From assembly GCF_001612665.1 (NCBI RefSeq), contig NZ_BDAX01000009.1, positions 248,001-312,000 of the forward strand: a stretch of 64,000 nt of DNA. The letters are read 5' to 3'. This DNA is from Nocardia alba NBRC 108234 (GTDB taxonomy: Bacteria > Actinomycetota > Actinomycetes > Mycobacteriales > Mycobacteriaceae). Under the pieces are notes generated by a model. The model worked only from the letters and a program-made list of their open reading frames with translations, made no database searches and was not told the origin of the DNA. Made by a program: the position numbers and the translations under genes. Below are positions 14,846 through 25,596 of this stretch, in pieces (the stretch's first letter is position 1; the number at the start of each line of letters is the position of its first letter).

Positions 14846-14893
14846 CTCGGCCCGCGACACTCGCGCCGTCGGCTACGCAGTACCCTCGTGCGC

Positions 14894-15988
14894 ATGCCGG
14901 CGAGCGTCCGAAACCGCACCCGATTCCGTCGCACCGCAGCGCAGGGCGGGCGCGTCCGCGCACGCGGCTTCGCGGTGGCTGTCGCGTTGCTGTGCGCCGC
15001 CGTGCTCACGGCGGGATGCGCGGACAAACACGACGACGCGAGCACGATCATCCGCACCACCACGAACATCGCCGGTGCCGGTGTGGTCGGGGCCGCGCGC
15101 GACACCGCGACCGCCTGCCCGTTGCCCAGCGCACCCGACGCGGGCTCCGGCGGCACCCGCGCGGTCACCCACACCGCCGGTACCTCGCAGGTGCCCGCCG
15201 ACCCGAAACGCATCGTCGTGCTCACCACCGCCGCGCTCGACGCGGCCTGCGCGGTCGGCCTGTGGGAGCGGGTCGCGGGCGCGGTCACCCTCGACGGCGA
15301 CCGTTCCCAGCCGATGTACCTCGGTTACGGCGTGCTGAAGGTGCCGAGCGTCGGCCCGATCGGCAGTCCCGATCCGGCTCGGATCGCCGAGCTGAAACCC
15401 GATCTGATCCTCGGCGACCTCGCCCCGGCCGCCGGTGGATACGAGGCACTGAGCAAGATCGCGCCCACCGTGCTGATCGGCGCGGGCGGCAGCTGGCAAT
15501 CCGATGTCGCCGCCTACGCCGCGGGAATGAACCGTAGCGACGCCGCCGACACCGCGCTCGAGAACTACCTCACCGAGGCGCACGACGTCGGCTCCGCGCT
15601 GAACGCGCGCCAGTCCCAGGCTTCGGTATTGCGTTTCACCGCCGATGCCACACGAGTCCAGGGCGCCGAGACCTTCGCCGCCCAGGTCCTGTCCGATGTC
15701 GGCGTCCAGCGCCCGCCCGCGCAGCGCGGACCGTCCTTCGACATCACCGAGGCCGACCTCGCCACCAAAGCCGAAGGCGACGTGATCTACGTGATGTTCG
15801 ACGGCCCCACCGGCGAGCAGCACGGCAAACAGGTCCTGCGCTCGGACCGGTTCAAGGAATTGAGCGCCTCGACCGACAAGCGTGTCTTCGCGGTCGACGA
15901 CAAGATCTGGCACACCACAGGCCTCACCGCCGCCCGCGCGATCCTCACCGATCTGCGCAACAGCCTCAACGGCTACGTCACCGATTGA
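14894..15988 (+). CDS. Siderophore-binding-type periplasmic lipoprotein (FecB/FhuD-like)
   Basis: The protein has an Arg-rich N-terminus, a hydrophobic stretch and the lipobox LTAGC, so it should be a lipid-anchored substrate-binding protein of ABC transport. The mature part has the class III binding-protein layout seen in iron-siderophore receptors: a first lobe with PKRIVVLTTAALDAACAVGL, the PDLILGDL strand, and a second lobe ending with a helix. It resembles the mycobacterial FecB2 type. It lies 48 bases after the exporter genes, suggesting that it captures the ferric form of the peptide made upstream. No iron-box operator was seen in front of it. GTG at 14888 is an alternative start. Ligand identity is inference. 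Confidence 0.8.
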   Translation: MPASVRNRTRFRRTAAQGGRVRARGFAVAVALLCAAVLTAGCADKHDDASTIIRTTTNIAGAGVVGAARDTATACPLPSAPDAGSGGTRAVTHTAGTSQVPADPKRIVVLTTAALDAACAVGLWERVAGAVTLDGDRSQPMYLGYGVLKVPSVGPIGSPDPARIAELKPDLILGDLAPAAGGYEALSKIAPTVLIGAGGSWQSDVAAYAAGMNRSDAADTALENYLTEAHDVGSALNARQSQASVLRFTADATRVQGAETFAAQVLSDVGVQRPPAQRGPSFDITEADLATKAEGDVIYVMFDGPTGEQHGKQVLRSDRFKELSASTDKRVFAVDDKIWHTTGLTAARAILTDLRNSLNGYVTD

Positions 15989-16077
15989 CTCCCAGCTCAC
16001 TCCCAGCGTGTTCGCAGTCTCGGCGCAGTCCCCGTACCTAGCGTGGTCGACAACACCGCCACAGCGAAGGAGCGACG

Positions 16078-17016
16078 ATGGGCGAGCACGATCTGGGATT
16101 AGGGCACGATCTTCGAGTGATGTCACGGCGACGAGCGCTGGGTTTCCTCGGCGTCGCCGGGGTCGCGGCAGCGGCGGCGGGTTGCGCGACCTCGTCCGAC
16201 AGTTCCGGGTCGAGCACGAGCACCGCCGGCGCCACCTCCTCCGCCACGTCAGCGACTCCGGCCGCGGCACCAGAGGAGACAGCGGGCCCCTACCCCGGTG
16301 ACGGTTCCAACGGACCCAATGTGCTGATCGAATCCGGCGTGGTGCGCTCCGACATCACCACCAGCTTCGGCGCGTATTCCGGTACGGCCCAGGGTGTTCC
16401 GATGACCCTCACGCTGAATCTGCGTGACCTCGTGAAGAACGTGGCAGGCACCGGAATGGCGGTGTACGTCTGGCACTGCGACCGCGAGGGCCGATACTCC
16501 CTCTACACCGAGGGCGCCACCGAACAGAACTACCTGCGCGGGGTCCAAGTGGCCGACGACGACGGCACCGTCCGGTTCACCTCGATCTTCCCCGCCTGCT
16601 ACGCCGGTCGCTGGCCACACATCCACTTCGAGGTCTACGACTCCCTGACCACCGCGGTCGCCGGTGACAACGCCCGCCTCACCTCCCAGATCGCCCTCCC
16701 CCAGGACGCGTGCACCACGGTCTTCGAGGCCGACTCCGGCTACGCCGACAGCATCCGCAACATGTCCGGGGTAACCCTCGCCTCCGACGGCGTCTTCGGC
16801 GACGGCTGGGACGCCGAACTGGCCACCGTCACCGGCACCCCCACCACCACCATGTCGGTCTCCCTCACCGTCGGCGTAGCGGCGAAGTCCCAGAACACCC
16901 AGTCCGACAACGGTTTCCCGGGCCCACCCCCCTCGGGCAACGGCGCCCCCGGCGGCCCGCCCCCCTCAGGCGGCGCCCCGAGTGGCCCCCCGCCCGGCGG
17001 CTCGGCTCCCCGCTGA
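16078..17016 (+). CDS. Intradiol ring-cleavage dioxygenase-like Tat lipoprotein
   Basis: This 312-residue protein has a twin-arginine signal SRRRALGFLG followed by AAAAGC, so it should be exported folded and lipid-anchored at Cys36. The body matches the intradiol dioxygenase fold of the protocatechuate 3,4-dioxygenase family, with YVWHCDREGRYSLY and GRWPHIHFEVY carrying the expected Tyr and His iron ligands. Exported members of this family occur in many actinobacteria, but their aromatic substrate is not established. The C-terminus is a low-complexity Gly/Pro/Ser tail. A Shine-Dalgarno AAGGAG precedes the ATG. It has no obvious pathway neighbours. Confidence 0.82.
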   Translation: MGEHDLGLGHDLRVMSRRRALGFLGVAGVAAAAAGCATSSDSSGSSTSTAGATSSATSATPAAAPEETAGPYPGDGSNGPNVLIESGVVRSDITTSFGAYSGTAQGVPMTLTLNLRDLVKNVAGTGMAVYVWHCDREGRYSLYTEGATEQNYLRGVQVADDDGTVRFTSIFPACYAGRWPHIHFEVYDSLTTAVAGDNARLTSQIALPQDACTTVFEADSGYADSIRNMSGVTLASDGVFGDGWDAELATVTGTPTTTMSVSLTVGVAAKSQNTQSDNGFPGPPPSGNGAPGGPPPSGGAPSGPPPGGSAPR

Positions 17017-17124
17017 ACAATCAGCGGTCACCGACTCTCCGATTCGATCAACGCCCAGATCGCGGTCCCGTGAGCACCCTGTCGATCTCAGCCTGATTCG
17101 GCCGGCGTCCGCGGGACCGCTGGC

Positions 17125-18282
17125 TCAGCGCAGCCCTCGGAAGAACGCGCGGATGTCGGCGACCAGCAGGTCCGGTACTTCCATCGCCGCGAAGTGACCG
17201 CCCCGGTCGAATTCCGACCAGTGCACGATGTCGGTGTCCGCGTCGGCGTAGCGCCGGATCGCGACGTCCTCGGCGAAGACCGCGACGCCGACGGGGGTGC
17301 TCAGCGGTGTGGTCTCCCAGGAGCGGACGTGGGTGGCCTCGTAGTACAGCGCGGCCGATGAGCCCGCGGTGCCGGTGAGCCAGTAGAGCATCACGTTGGT
17401 CAGGAGCCGATCCCGATCCACGGCGTCCTCGGGCAGGCCCGTGGCCGGGAACGTCCACTCCTTGAACTTCTCCACGATCCACGCGAGCTGGCCGATCGGC
17501 GAATCGTGCAGGCCGTAGGCCACGGTCTGCGGGCGCGTGGCCTGGATCTGGAAGTAGCCGTTGCCCTCGCTCTTGAACAGGGCCAGGCGGTCGAGCCGGG
17601 CGAGTTCGGACTCGGTCATCGTCGCCTTGTCCTCGTCGGAGACGGGACCGAACGGGATGTAGCCGAAGGTCGCTGCGTTGACGTGCACGCCGATCACCTT
17701 GTCACCGCCCGCGCGGCCCACCTCGGGCGTGACGAACGCACCCCAGTCACCGCCCTGCGCGCCGTAGCTCTCGTAGCCGAGCCTGCTCATCAACTCGACC
17801 CAGGCCTTGCCGATGCGGGCCGGATCCCACCCTTCCTCGGCGACCGGTCCGGAGAAACCGAAGCCGGGCAGCGACGGGATCACCAGGTGGAAGGCGTCGG
17901 CCGGGTCGCCGCCGTAGGCCGCGGGGTCGGTGAGGGGACCGATCACATCGAGGAATTCGACGACCGAACCCGGCCAGCCGTGCGTCAGGATCAGCGGCGT
18001 GGCATCGGGATTCGCCGATCGCACGTGCAGGAAGTGGATGCGCTGGCCGTCGATCTCGGTGGTGAACTGCGCGAACTCGTTCAGCTGCGCCTCGGCGGCG
18101 CGCCAGTCGTAGGAATTACGCCAGTATTCGGCCAACTCGCGCAGATACGCGACCGGCACACCGCGGCTCCATTCGGCGCCCGGCTGCTGGACGGGCCAGC
18201 GGGCCTCGGTCAGCCTGGCCTGGAGGTAGTCCAGCTCGGCCTGCGGGATCTCGATCCGGAACGGGGTGATCTCGTTGCTCAT
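17125..18282 (-). CDS. Epoxide hydrolase, microsomal-type alpha/beta hydrolase
   Basis: This 385-residue protein has the N-terminal EHN domain ([17 protein letters not shown]) and an alpha/beta-hydrolase core. The oxyanion motif is HGWPGS, the nucleophile Asp lies in QGGDWGA, and the charge-relay His is in [11 protein letters not shown]. It should hydrolyse an epoxide to a diol in the cytoplasm. The ATG at 18282 faces the WYL regulator start 63 bases away, so the pair is probably regulated together. The substrate cannot be read from the sequence. Confidence 0.9.
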   Translation of the reverse strand: MSNEITPFRIEIPQAELDYLQARLTEARWPVQQPGAEWSRGVPVAYLRELAEYWRNSYDWRAAEAQLNEFAQFTTEIDGQRIHFLHVRSANPDATPLILTHGWPGSVVEFLDVIGPLTDPAAYGGDPADAFHLVIPSLPGFGFSGPVAEEGWDPARIGKAWVELMSRLGYESYGAQGGDWGAFVTPEVGRAGGDKVIGVHVNAATFGYIPFGPVSDEDKATMTESELARLDRLALFKSEGNGYFQIQATRPQTVAYGLHDSPIGQLAWIVEKFKEWTFPATGLPEDAVDRDRLLTNVMLYWLTGTAGSSAALYYEATHVRSWETTPLSTPVGVAVFAEDVAIRRYADADTDIVHWSEFDRGGHFAAMEVPDLLVADIRAFFRGLR

Positions 18283-18345
18283 GAGAACAACGTTATGGGC
18301 ACAAGCGGACACCTTCTGTCCTATAGACCTGGCAGAGTCGAATTC

Positions 18346-19302
18346 GTGAAAGAAACTTCGGCGCGGCTGCTTCGACTGCTCGCCCTGTTGCAGACCCGGC
18401 GCGAGTGGTCGGGCGACGAGCTCGCCGCGCGCCTGGACGTCAGCACCCGCACGGTGCGCCGCGATGTCGACAAGCTGCGCGCACTGGATTACCCGGTGCG
18501 CGCGGTGAAGGGCATCGACGGTGGCTATCACCTGGAGCCGGGCGCGCGGCTGCCGCCGTTGCAACTCGACGACGAGGAAGCCGTCGCGATGGCGATCGCC
18601 CTGCGCACCGCGTCGATCAGCGGGGTGAGCGGAATCGGCGAGACCGCGCTGCGCGCACTGGTCAAACTCGAACAGGTGCTGCCCGCGCGATTGCGCCACC
18701 GCGTGCACGCCATGCAGGTCTCCAACGTCCAGATCCCCGGCCGGGCGCGGGTCGATATCGATCCCGCGGTGTTGTCCGCCATCGCGGCCGCGTGCCGCGA
18801 CCACCAACGCCTGCGCTTCGACTACCGCAGCGGCGACCGCGAATCCCGCCGCGAGACCGAGCCGCACGAACTCGTCACCTGGGGCCCGCGCTGGTATCTC
18901 GTCGCCTGGGATATCGACCGCGACGACTGGCGCACCTTCCGCGTGGACCGGATGCAGCCGAAAATACCGGTGGGCCCGCGCTTCTCGCCACGCGAGATCC
19001 CCGGCGGCGATGCCGCCGCGCACGTGGCGAAAGGTGTCGCGCAGCTGTGGCCCTACCGCGCCACCGTTCGACTCCACGTCCCCGCCGATTCCGAACCGGC
19101 CCGCGCCGCGGCCACCTACGGCACCGTCGAACCGATCGACGCCGACACCTGCCGCCTGGAGATCGGCGCCGACAACCCGCGCGGACTGACCTTCCTCCTC
19201 GGCGCCCTCGACACCGATTTCGACATCGAACACGGCCCCGAACTGTCCGAGCACCTCCGCGCGCTCGCCGCGCGGTTCACCCGGGCGACCGCCTCGGAAT
19301 AG
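18346..19302 (+). CDS. WYL-domain transcriptional regulator
   Basis: This 318-residue protein has an N-terminal DeoR-type winged helix ([20 protein letters not shown]) and a WYL ligand-binding domain with [18 protein letters not shown] and WYLVAWD, plus a WCX-like C-terminus. It is a ligand-responsive DNA-binding regulator. The GTG start at 18346 directly precedes the first helix; earlier in-frame starts would run into the divergent hydrolase. It most likely controls the epoxide hydrolase across the 63-base intergenic gap; this is inferred from orientation. Confidence 0.88.
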   Translation: MKETSARLLRLLALLQTRREWSGDELAARLDVSTRTVRRDVDKLRALDYPVRAVKGIDGGYHLEPGARLPPLQLDDEEAVAMAIALRTASISGVSGIGETALRALVKLEQVLPARLRHRVHAMQVSNVQIPGRARVDIDPAVLSAIAAACRDHQRLRFDYRSGDRESRRETEPHELVTWGPRWYLVAWDIDRDDWRTFRVDRMQPKIPVGPRFSPREIPGGDAAAHVAKGVAQLWPYRATVRLHVPADSEPARAAATYGTVEPIDADTCRLEIGADNPRGLTFLLGALDTDFDIEHGPELSEHLRALAARFTRATASE

Positions 19303-19305
19303 CAC

Positions 19306-19336
19306 AACGGCGGCGGAGAAAGTCTCCGCCGCCGTT
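19306..19336. terminator. Bidirectional hairpin between WYL regulator and nrdF
   Basis: A perfect 14-bp inverted repeat (AACGGCGGCGGAGA and its complement) with a 3-base AAG loop lies between two convergent genes. The AA/TT ends give short A and T tracts on both strands, so it can terminate either transcript. Confidence 0.85.
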
Positions 19337-19351
19337 ATGCGTCGAGTTCGC

Positions 19352-20434
<1,083 letters not shown>

Positions 20435-20781
20435 TGCGGCGCGCCGAACCCGACCCGACCGGCCGAACTCCCACACCACACACGCGGCCCCTATTGTGCG
20501 CCACGATCGCGCACGCACCACCATCGCATCGCCAGTGACTCGCCACCCGCGTGCCCGCGCCCGTTTCGCCGTGAGCGCCGCCACTACCCGACCCCCGGCC
20601 CCGCCGTGCCGGGTCATATCTGCGGCATCGACACGACCTGGCATATCGGGTGATGTCGGCGAGCAGACGACAACGTTCCGAGAACGACCTCGCGCGATGT
20701 TTGCGCGAGAGTTGCCGTGGCGGGCAGACTCGGTGGTCGGGCGCGAGTCCGGGCCTGGATCCGTCGAGGACAGGGGTGCCG
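20435..20781. other. Intergenic stretch without recognised gene
   Basis: This stretch lies between the divergent nrdF and lipoprotein genes beyond the NrdR boxes. Overlapping short open frames occur on both strands but none has a convincing start or resembles a known family. I see no tRNA, clear hairpin or operator in it. Confidence 0.5.
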
Positions 20782-21762
20782 ATGTATCGCAGGATGGCGC
20801 TGGCCGCTGCCGCGTTGCTCGTGTGCGCCGGATGCGGGAGTGACGACGAGGGCACGGCCCCTGATTACGGGAAGCTGCCGCCACCACCCGCACCGGTGAT
20901 TCCCGCCCAGCCCCCGGAGTTCTGGTCGCAGGTGCCCCAGGACGAGCGCCAGCGCGACGACGTGGCCCAGGCGACACGCCAGGTCGATGTCTGCGCGGTG
21001 CTGCCGCGCGAAGCGCTCGCGAAGGTCGGCGAGGTCAAGAGCGTGACCATCGGCCTCGATTCGTGCCGGGCCATCCTCAGTGGTGGCGCGGGCACCGAGG
21101 ATTCCACCCTCACCTGGCACGCCACCCTGCTGAGCAGCCTCGGCTCCAGCGGCAGAGGCGTCACCACACAGGTCGGCGCGGCCAGCGTGCGCACGGTCCC
21201 CGACCGTGATGCCGGTGAACCCCGGGCCTGCGGCGCGACGGCCTGGTTTCCCTCCGGCGCCGCCGTCTACCTCGGCCTGTCCACTCCCGGCAAGAAACCG
21301 TGCACCGTGGCCGGTGACCTGATGCCGGGCATGATCGAGCGCTGGCGCCAGTCACCGAAGCAGGGCACCTCCCCCGACACCGCGCCCACGGTGTTGCTCG
21401 GCGCCGACCCGTGCACAGTGCGCGGCAAACTCGCGGGCGCCGTCCGCGACGACGAACAGCGACTCACCCAGTGCCTGTTCAGCTATCGCGGCGAGAAGAT
21501 CACCGTGAGCTACGAGTACCGCGTGCCCGAGTATCTGGCCGCCAACAGCACCGAGGACCGGATCGACGGCCGCACGGTGCACCGCTCGGTCTCGGTGTAC
21601 GACAGCTCGATCCCGATCTACACCGCGGCTGTCGGCCCGGAACTGCCCGCCGAATCCACCGCGTTCGGCAGGCGCATTCCGGTGGTCGAGGTGGTGGCCG
21701 CCACCGACGACGTCGCCAAGGACGTGATGGCGCAGGCGCTCACGCTCTTCCCGCCGCGCTAG
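20782..21762 (+). CDS. Secreted lipoprotein, DUF3558-like
   Basis: This 326-residue protein has a signal peptide (YRRMALAAAALLVCAGC) ending in a lipobox with Cys at about residue 18. The mature part carries two related halves, each with a DPC- or DVCAVL-like strand, a C-terminal Cys and a GDLMPGMIERW-type helix, reminiscent of tandem DUF3558 domains found in mycobacterial and nocardial lipoproteins. Function is unknown. Its stop overlaps the stop of the convergent mgtE gene in the palindrome CTAG. Confidence 0.7.
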   Translation: MYRRMALAAAALLVCAGCGSDDEGTAPDYGKLPPPPAPVIPAQPPEFWSQVPQDERQRDDVAQATRQVDVCAVLPREALAKVGEVKSVTIGLDSCRAILSGGAGTEDSTLTWHATLLSSLGSSGRGVTTQVGAASVRTVPDRDAGEPRACGATAWFPSGAAVYLGLSTPGKKPCTVAGDLMPGMIERWRQSPKQGTSPDTAPTVLLGADPCTVRGKLAGAVRDDEQRLTQCLFSYRGEKITVSYEYRVPEYLAANSTEDRIDGRTVHRSVSVYDSSIPIYTAAVGPELPAESTAFGRRIPVVEVVAATDDVAKDVMAQALTLFPPR

Positions 21763-23207
21763 ATTCCCAGCACCAGCTTCGCGGTGGTGAAGTAGATGAT
21801 CAGCCCGGTCGCGTCGACCAGGGTGGTCACCATCGGCGCCGACACGACCGCAGGGTCGATCCGGAACTTCTTGGCCAGCAACGGCATCGTGCCGCCGATG
21901 GTCGCCGCCCAGCCGCAGATGACCACCAGGGTGATGGCCACGACGACGGCGATCTTCGGCCCGACGAACACTGTGCCGATCAGCAGGCCCGCGGCGGCCA
22001 GCATGGCGCCGAGCACCAGCCCCACCCGGCATTCGCGCCAGATCACCTTGAACAGATCCGAGACGCGCACCTCGCCGACCGCCAGCGCGCGCACGCACGC
22101 CGTCGCGGCCTGCGCACCCGCGTTGCCGCCCGCGCCGATCAGCAGCGGAATGAACAGCGCCAGGCTCGCGGCCTGTTCGAGCGTGGAGGCGAACATGTCG
22201 GTGACGCTCACGGTCAGCGTGGCCGCGAACAGCAGCAGCGTCAGCCACAGCGCCCGATAACGCGCCAGCTGGAACACCTTGGCGGCCATGTAGTGGCCTT
22301 CCCACGGCGCCGAACCGGCCTGCTTGGCGACATCCTCGCTGTCGGCGGCCTCCAGGACCTCCATCGCGTCGTCGATGGTGAGCAGCCCGACCACCCGGTC
22401 CTCGCTGTCGACGACCACCAGGTTGATGAGGTTGGTGGAACTCATCAACCGGGCGGCCTTCTCCGCGGCATCGGTGGCCCGCACGAACGGCGGCTCGGTG
22501 ACGACCAACTCCGACACCATCGCGTCCGGCGAGTGCAGCACCAGCTCGCGCAGTTCGACGATGCCGGTGAGGCGACGGCCGCGATCGACCACGGGCAGCG
22601 TGTAGACCGTTTCGGCGTTGGCACCCTTGGCGCGCACACAGCCCAGTGCCTGCGCGACGGTCAGATTGTCCGGCAGCGCAACAACTTCCGGCGTCATGTA
22701 CAGCCCGACCGAGCCCTCGGGGTAGCCGAGCAGCGTGGCGGTCATCCGGCGCTCGCGCGGGCTCAGCCCGGCGAGGACCTTCTTGGCGACCTTGGCGGGC
22801 GCTTCGTGCAGCATGCGGGCGCGGTCGTCGGGGTCCATCGCCTCGACGAGATCGCGAAAGCTCTTCTCGCGCAGGCCCTGCAGGATCTGCTGCTGGTCGA
22901 CGGGCTCGAGTTCCTCGAACACGCTCAGCGCGCGCTCCTTGTCGAGCAGCCGGAACACGACACCGGCCTGCACCGCGTCCATCCGGGCCAGCGCGTCGGC
23001 GATGACGTGCGGCGGACGGTTGTCGAGCCAGTCCAGACCGCCACAGACCCGGTGGGTCTCGACGATGTCGCGCACCGATTCGGACAGGATCGCGAGCGCC
23101 TCGGTGACAGCGTGCTCTTCCACGACCGCTCGGCGCGGCGAAACAGTCTCGGGCACAACGGTTTCAGCGGGTACATGACGGGCAGTGACGAAATCGACGT
23201 TCGACAT
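21759..23207 (-). CDS. mgtE: Magnesium transporter MgtE
   Basis: This 482-residue protein has the full MgtE architecture: an N-terminal superhelical MgtE_N domain, a CBS pair (YMTPEVVALPDNLTVAQAL and LVVTEPPFVRATDAAEKAA), a plug helix, and five C-terminal membrane helices with the GAGGNAGAQAAT pore signature. It is a Mg2+-gated channel; the CBS domains sense cytosolic Mg2+. ATG at 23207 is supported by the N-terminal layout. The 5' leader is long, but I did not recognise an M-box riboswitch in it. Confidence 0.96.
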   Translation of the reverse strand: MSNVDFVTARHVPAETVVPETVSPRRAVVEEHAVTEALAILSESVRDIVETHRVCGGLDWLDNRPPHVIADALARMDAVQAGVVFRLLDKERALSVFEELEPVDQQQILQGLREKSFRDLVEAMDPDDRARMLHEAPAKVAKKVLAGLSPRERRMTATLLGYPEGSVGLYMTPEVVALPDNLTVAQALGCVRAKGANAETVYTLPVVDRGRRLTGIVELRELVLHSPDAMVSELVVTEPPFVRATDAAEKAARLMSSTNLINLVVVDSEDRVVGLLTIDDAMEVLEAADSEDVAKQAGSAPWEGHYMAAKVFQLARYRALWLTLLLFAATLTVSVTDMFASTLEQAASLALFIPLLIGAGGNAGAQAATACVRALAVGEVRVSDLFKVIWRECRVGLVLGAMLAAAGLLIGTVFVGPKIAVVVAITLVVICGWAATIGGTMPLLAKKFRIDPAVVSAPMVTTLVDATGLIIYFTTAKLVLGI

Positions 23208-23563
23208 GATCGAGTCCTTGGCATGCCAGCGCGCACGCCTGTGGCACAGCTACAGGTTGCGCGAGAAGTGGAACGGGTGACGGTGGTTCACACCGCGGGG
23301 CGTCCACCACCGAGGCCGATACGCACAGACCGGACCGAGCAGGTCAGGATTCGCTGTACGAAGACGAAGGGGCGACGCCGCGCGGCCTTCGACTGGGAGG
23401 TTCGTTGCACATGACAACCCCACCTCCTCGCAGTCGCCGCGGGTGATCGCTCCGCGGATCGCATGACGTACCCATTCGGGCACACCCTTCCATCCGCAAG
23501 ACTACATGCGGGGGCCGATCGTTTCATCTCCAACTCGCGCACCACCGGTCACAGTGGTATTGA
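23208..23563. other. Leader region of mgtE and gap to TetR gene
   Basis: This 356-base stretch holds the upstream region of mgtE and the 3' side of the TetR gene. No conserved M-box (ykoK) core was recognised. Short open frames on the minus strand (for example 23250-23483) look like chance products of GC-rich sequence. A small leader peptide cannot be excluded. Confidence 0.4.
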
Positions 23564-24139
23564 TCACACCGCGGGCGGAAGCCCCGCGATGACGGTGTCG
23601 ACGGCCTGCTCGGCGAGCGGCCACAACTCGGCGCGATCCAGGTGCCGCAGCGGGCCGCGCAACGCCAGTTCCGCGAATCCGTGCACGGTGGACCAGCAAC
23701 TCCAGGTCGCTGCGGCGCGCGCCGCGGGGTCGAGATCGCCGATGTGCACCATCATGTCGAGGGCATCGGCGAGGGCGAGGTAGGCGGGCGAGTCGACGAC
23801 CGACTCGGGCGAGGCATCGCCGGCACCGAAGAACGCGACCGCGAACCAGCCGGGTTCGAGCAGCGCGAAGCCGATGTAACCGAGGCCGACCGCGCGCAGG
23901 CTCGCACGCGGCGCCGCCGGGCCGCGCTCCATGCCCTGGGCCATCCTGGCCTCGATCGCGGCCGAGACCGCCCGCAGTAGGGCTCGCCGGTCGGGAAAGT
24001 GCCGGTAGGCGGCATTCGGCGTGACGCCGACCCGGCGGGTGACCGCACGAATGGTCAACGCGTCGGGACCACCGGATCTGGTGAGGTCCAGCCCGGCCTC
24101 GACCAGGGCCGCCGCGAGGTCACCGTGATGGTAGGCCAA
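23564..24139 (-). CDS. TetR-family regulator with WHG C-terminal domain
   Basis: This 191-residue protein has a TetR helix-turn-helix (TIRAVTRRVGVTPNAAYRHFPDRRALL) and a C-terminal domain with WSTVHGFAEL typical of the WHG (TetR_C_33) type. It starts with TTG at 24139; no in-frame ATG fits the fold. The divergent DUF899 gene and a 40-base palindrome between the two starts suggest that it represses both genes. The ligand is unknown. Confidence 0.88.
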   Translation of the reverse strand: MAYHHGDLAAALVEAGLDLTRSGGPDALTIRAVTRRVGVTPNAAYRHFPDRRALLRAVSAAIEARMAQGMERGPAAPRASLRAVGLGYIGFALLEPGWFAVAFFGAGDASPESVVDSPAYLALADALDMMVHIGDLDPAARAAATWSCWSTVHGFAELALRGPLRHLDRAELWPLAEQAVDTVIAGLPPAV

Positions 24140-24162
24140 CTCTTGAACGCCCTTTCGATGAA

Positions 24163-24202
24163 GTGTACAGTGTGCACATTACCGAATGTGCACGCCGTAC
24201 AC
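24163..24202. promoter_or_regulatory. Palindromic operator between TetR and DUF899 genes
   Basis: The arms GTGTACAGTGTGCACATT (24163-24180) and AATGTGCACGCCGTACAC (24185-24202) are inverted repeats with two mismatches in 18 and a 4-base centre ACCG. Outside this, CTTTCGAT on the left and ATCGAAGG on the right extend the symmetry. It sits centrally in the 81-base gap between divergent starts and is probably the binding site of the adjacent TetR protein. Confidence 0.8.
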
Positions 24203-24220
24203 ATCGAAGGGTGGCTCACC

Positions 24221-24906
24221 ATGACCGCATTGCCCACCATCGTCGATCGCGACGTCTGGCAGGCCGAACTCGATCAGCTCCGGATCCGGGAAAAGGCCGC
24301 GACCCGCGAACTCGACGCCGTCGCCGCCCAGCGCAGGCGTCTGCCGGCCGTGCGCCTGCCCCACTACACACTGAAAGCCGAAGACGGCAGCGATGTTTCG
24401 CTCGCCGAGGTCTTCGACGGGCACTCGCAGCTGATCACCTATCACCACATGTGGACGCCGGGAAACACCTGGCAGTGCCCCGGCTGCACCGGCCTCACCG
24501 CGCAGTACTCCCGGCTGGATTTTCTCGACGGCTACGACGCGCGATTCGTCATCGTGACGCAGGGGCCGATGGACGAGGTACTCGCCTACAAGTCTCGCGT
24601 CGGCAACACGATGACCTGGTATTCGACCGCCGACAGCCCGTTCGGCGCCGACGTGGGCGCCGGCCCCGGCGCGGGTTTCGCCGTGAATACCTTCCTGCGC
24701 GACGGCGACACCGTCTACCGCAGCTGCACACCGACGGCCGTGGCACCGAACAACTCGCCTACACCTTCGGCTTGATCGACGCGCTCCCCTACGGCCGCCA
24801 GGAGCAATGGCAGGACAGTCCGGAGAACTGGCCGCAATCACCGACCTACAGCGGCTGGCCGAGCAGCAAGGACATCGCCGCCTCCTACGGCGACCCGAGC
24901 GCCTGA
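24221..24906 (+). pseudogene. DUF899 thioredoxin-like gene with frameshift
   Basis: The first frame from ATG 24221 encodes about 170 residues of a DUF899-family protein, including HHMWTPGNTWQCPGCTGLT with its CxGC pair and the FLRDGDTVYRS strand. It then runs to a stop at 24775. The missing C-terminus, with HTDGRGTEQLAYTFGLIDAL, PYGRQEQWQDSPENWPQ and the end at 24906, continues in another frame. One base appears to be missing near 24722-24732. This is either a true frameshift mutation or a sequencing error. DUF899 proteins have a thioredoxin fold and no settled function. The gene is divergent from a TetR regulator with a shared operator. Confidence 0.82.
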
Positions 24907-25412
24907 CCTGCCAGATCCGCGCCGACCACGCGCTCGACCGCGGCCCAGTCGGGGGTGTGGGTCACCCAGTCCGGCACCCGTACGGTCTGCGCGCCGAACA
25001 GATACAGCCGGGGCACCAGATCGCGCAGGACCGCGTGCACCTCCAGTCGGTCGTCGATCATGTGGGTGATGCCGAGTTCGGCGCAGTGTGGCGCCTTGCC
25101 CGCGCGAGTTCTGCAGAAGCGCAAGTGTTCTCGGGGGATTCCTGTGCGCGCGGCGAAGTCGTGGTGGTCGAGCCATTGCCTGGTGCGATGTTCGACGCGC
25201 GGACCGCATTTCGAGATCACCCAGGCGTTGCCGTCGACACGGTCCACCAGGCGGCTGAGCACGTCGAACGCGCCGGGACTCGGCGGGGTGCTCATCGCCT
25301 CGTCGATGCCGCCCGACAGGAATACGGTGTCCGCGGCGCCCGGTGTGAGCGCGGCCCCTTGGATCACTCGCCCGAAGTCGACGCCGAGACGGCGTGGAGA
25401 AATATTGTTCAT
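24885..25412 (-). CDS. HAD-superfamily-like hydrolase
   Basis: This is a 175-residue protein if it starts at ATG 25412 (NNISPRRLGVDFGRVI). The DxxxV-like first motif LGVDFGRVI, the VISKCG segment and the THMIDDRLEVHAVL segment resemble motifs I, II and IV of small HAD phosphatases. The second Asp of the usual DxD nucleophile motif is replaced (DFG), so catalysis is uncertain. It ends 22 bases inside the convergent DUF899 gene. Substrate and role are unknown. Confidence 0.6.
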   Translation of the reverse strand: MNNISPRRLGVDFGRVIQGAALTPGAADTVFLSGGIDEAMSTPPSPGAFDVLSRLVDRVDGNAWVISKCGPRVEHRTRQWLDHHDFAARTGIPREHLRFCRTRAGKAPHCAELGITHMIDDRLEVHAVLRDLVPRLYLFGAQTVRVPDWVTHTPDWAAVERVVGADLAGQALGSP

Positions 25413-25596
25413 ACAGCGACAAGCATGCCCGGGTTCGGCCCGCGTGCCAACTGCGTTTCGACACATAACGGCCGGTCCAGGGTTCAGCGCGGTGCGCGCA
25501 CAATAGTTGCCTGATCGCGCAGAAGTGGAACAGTGGATCTCGACATCCGCGGCGTGTGGCGCCGCTCGAGTTTCACTTCATTCCAGGAGAAAACCT

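Noticed and set aside
14846..14893. IdeR/DmdR iron box before the siderophore-binding lipoprotein gene
   Set aside because: The gap has no AT-rich 19-base palindrome of the TTAGGTTAG type; iron control would have to act at the NRPS promoter outside the window.
23250..23483. Minus-strand 77-codon frame upstream of mgtE as a regulatory leader peptide
   Set aside because: No convincing ribosome binding site or conserved pattern; composition is like neighbouring chance frames.
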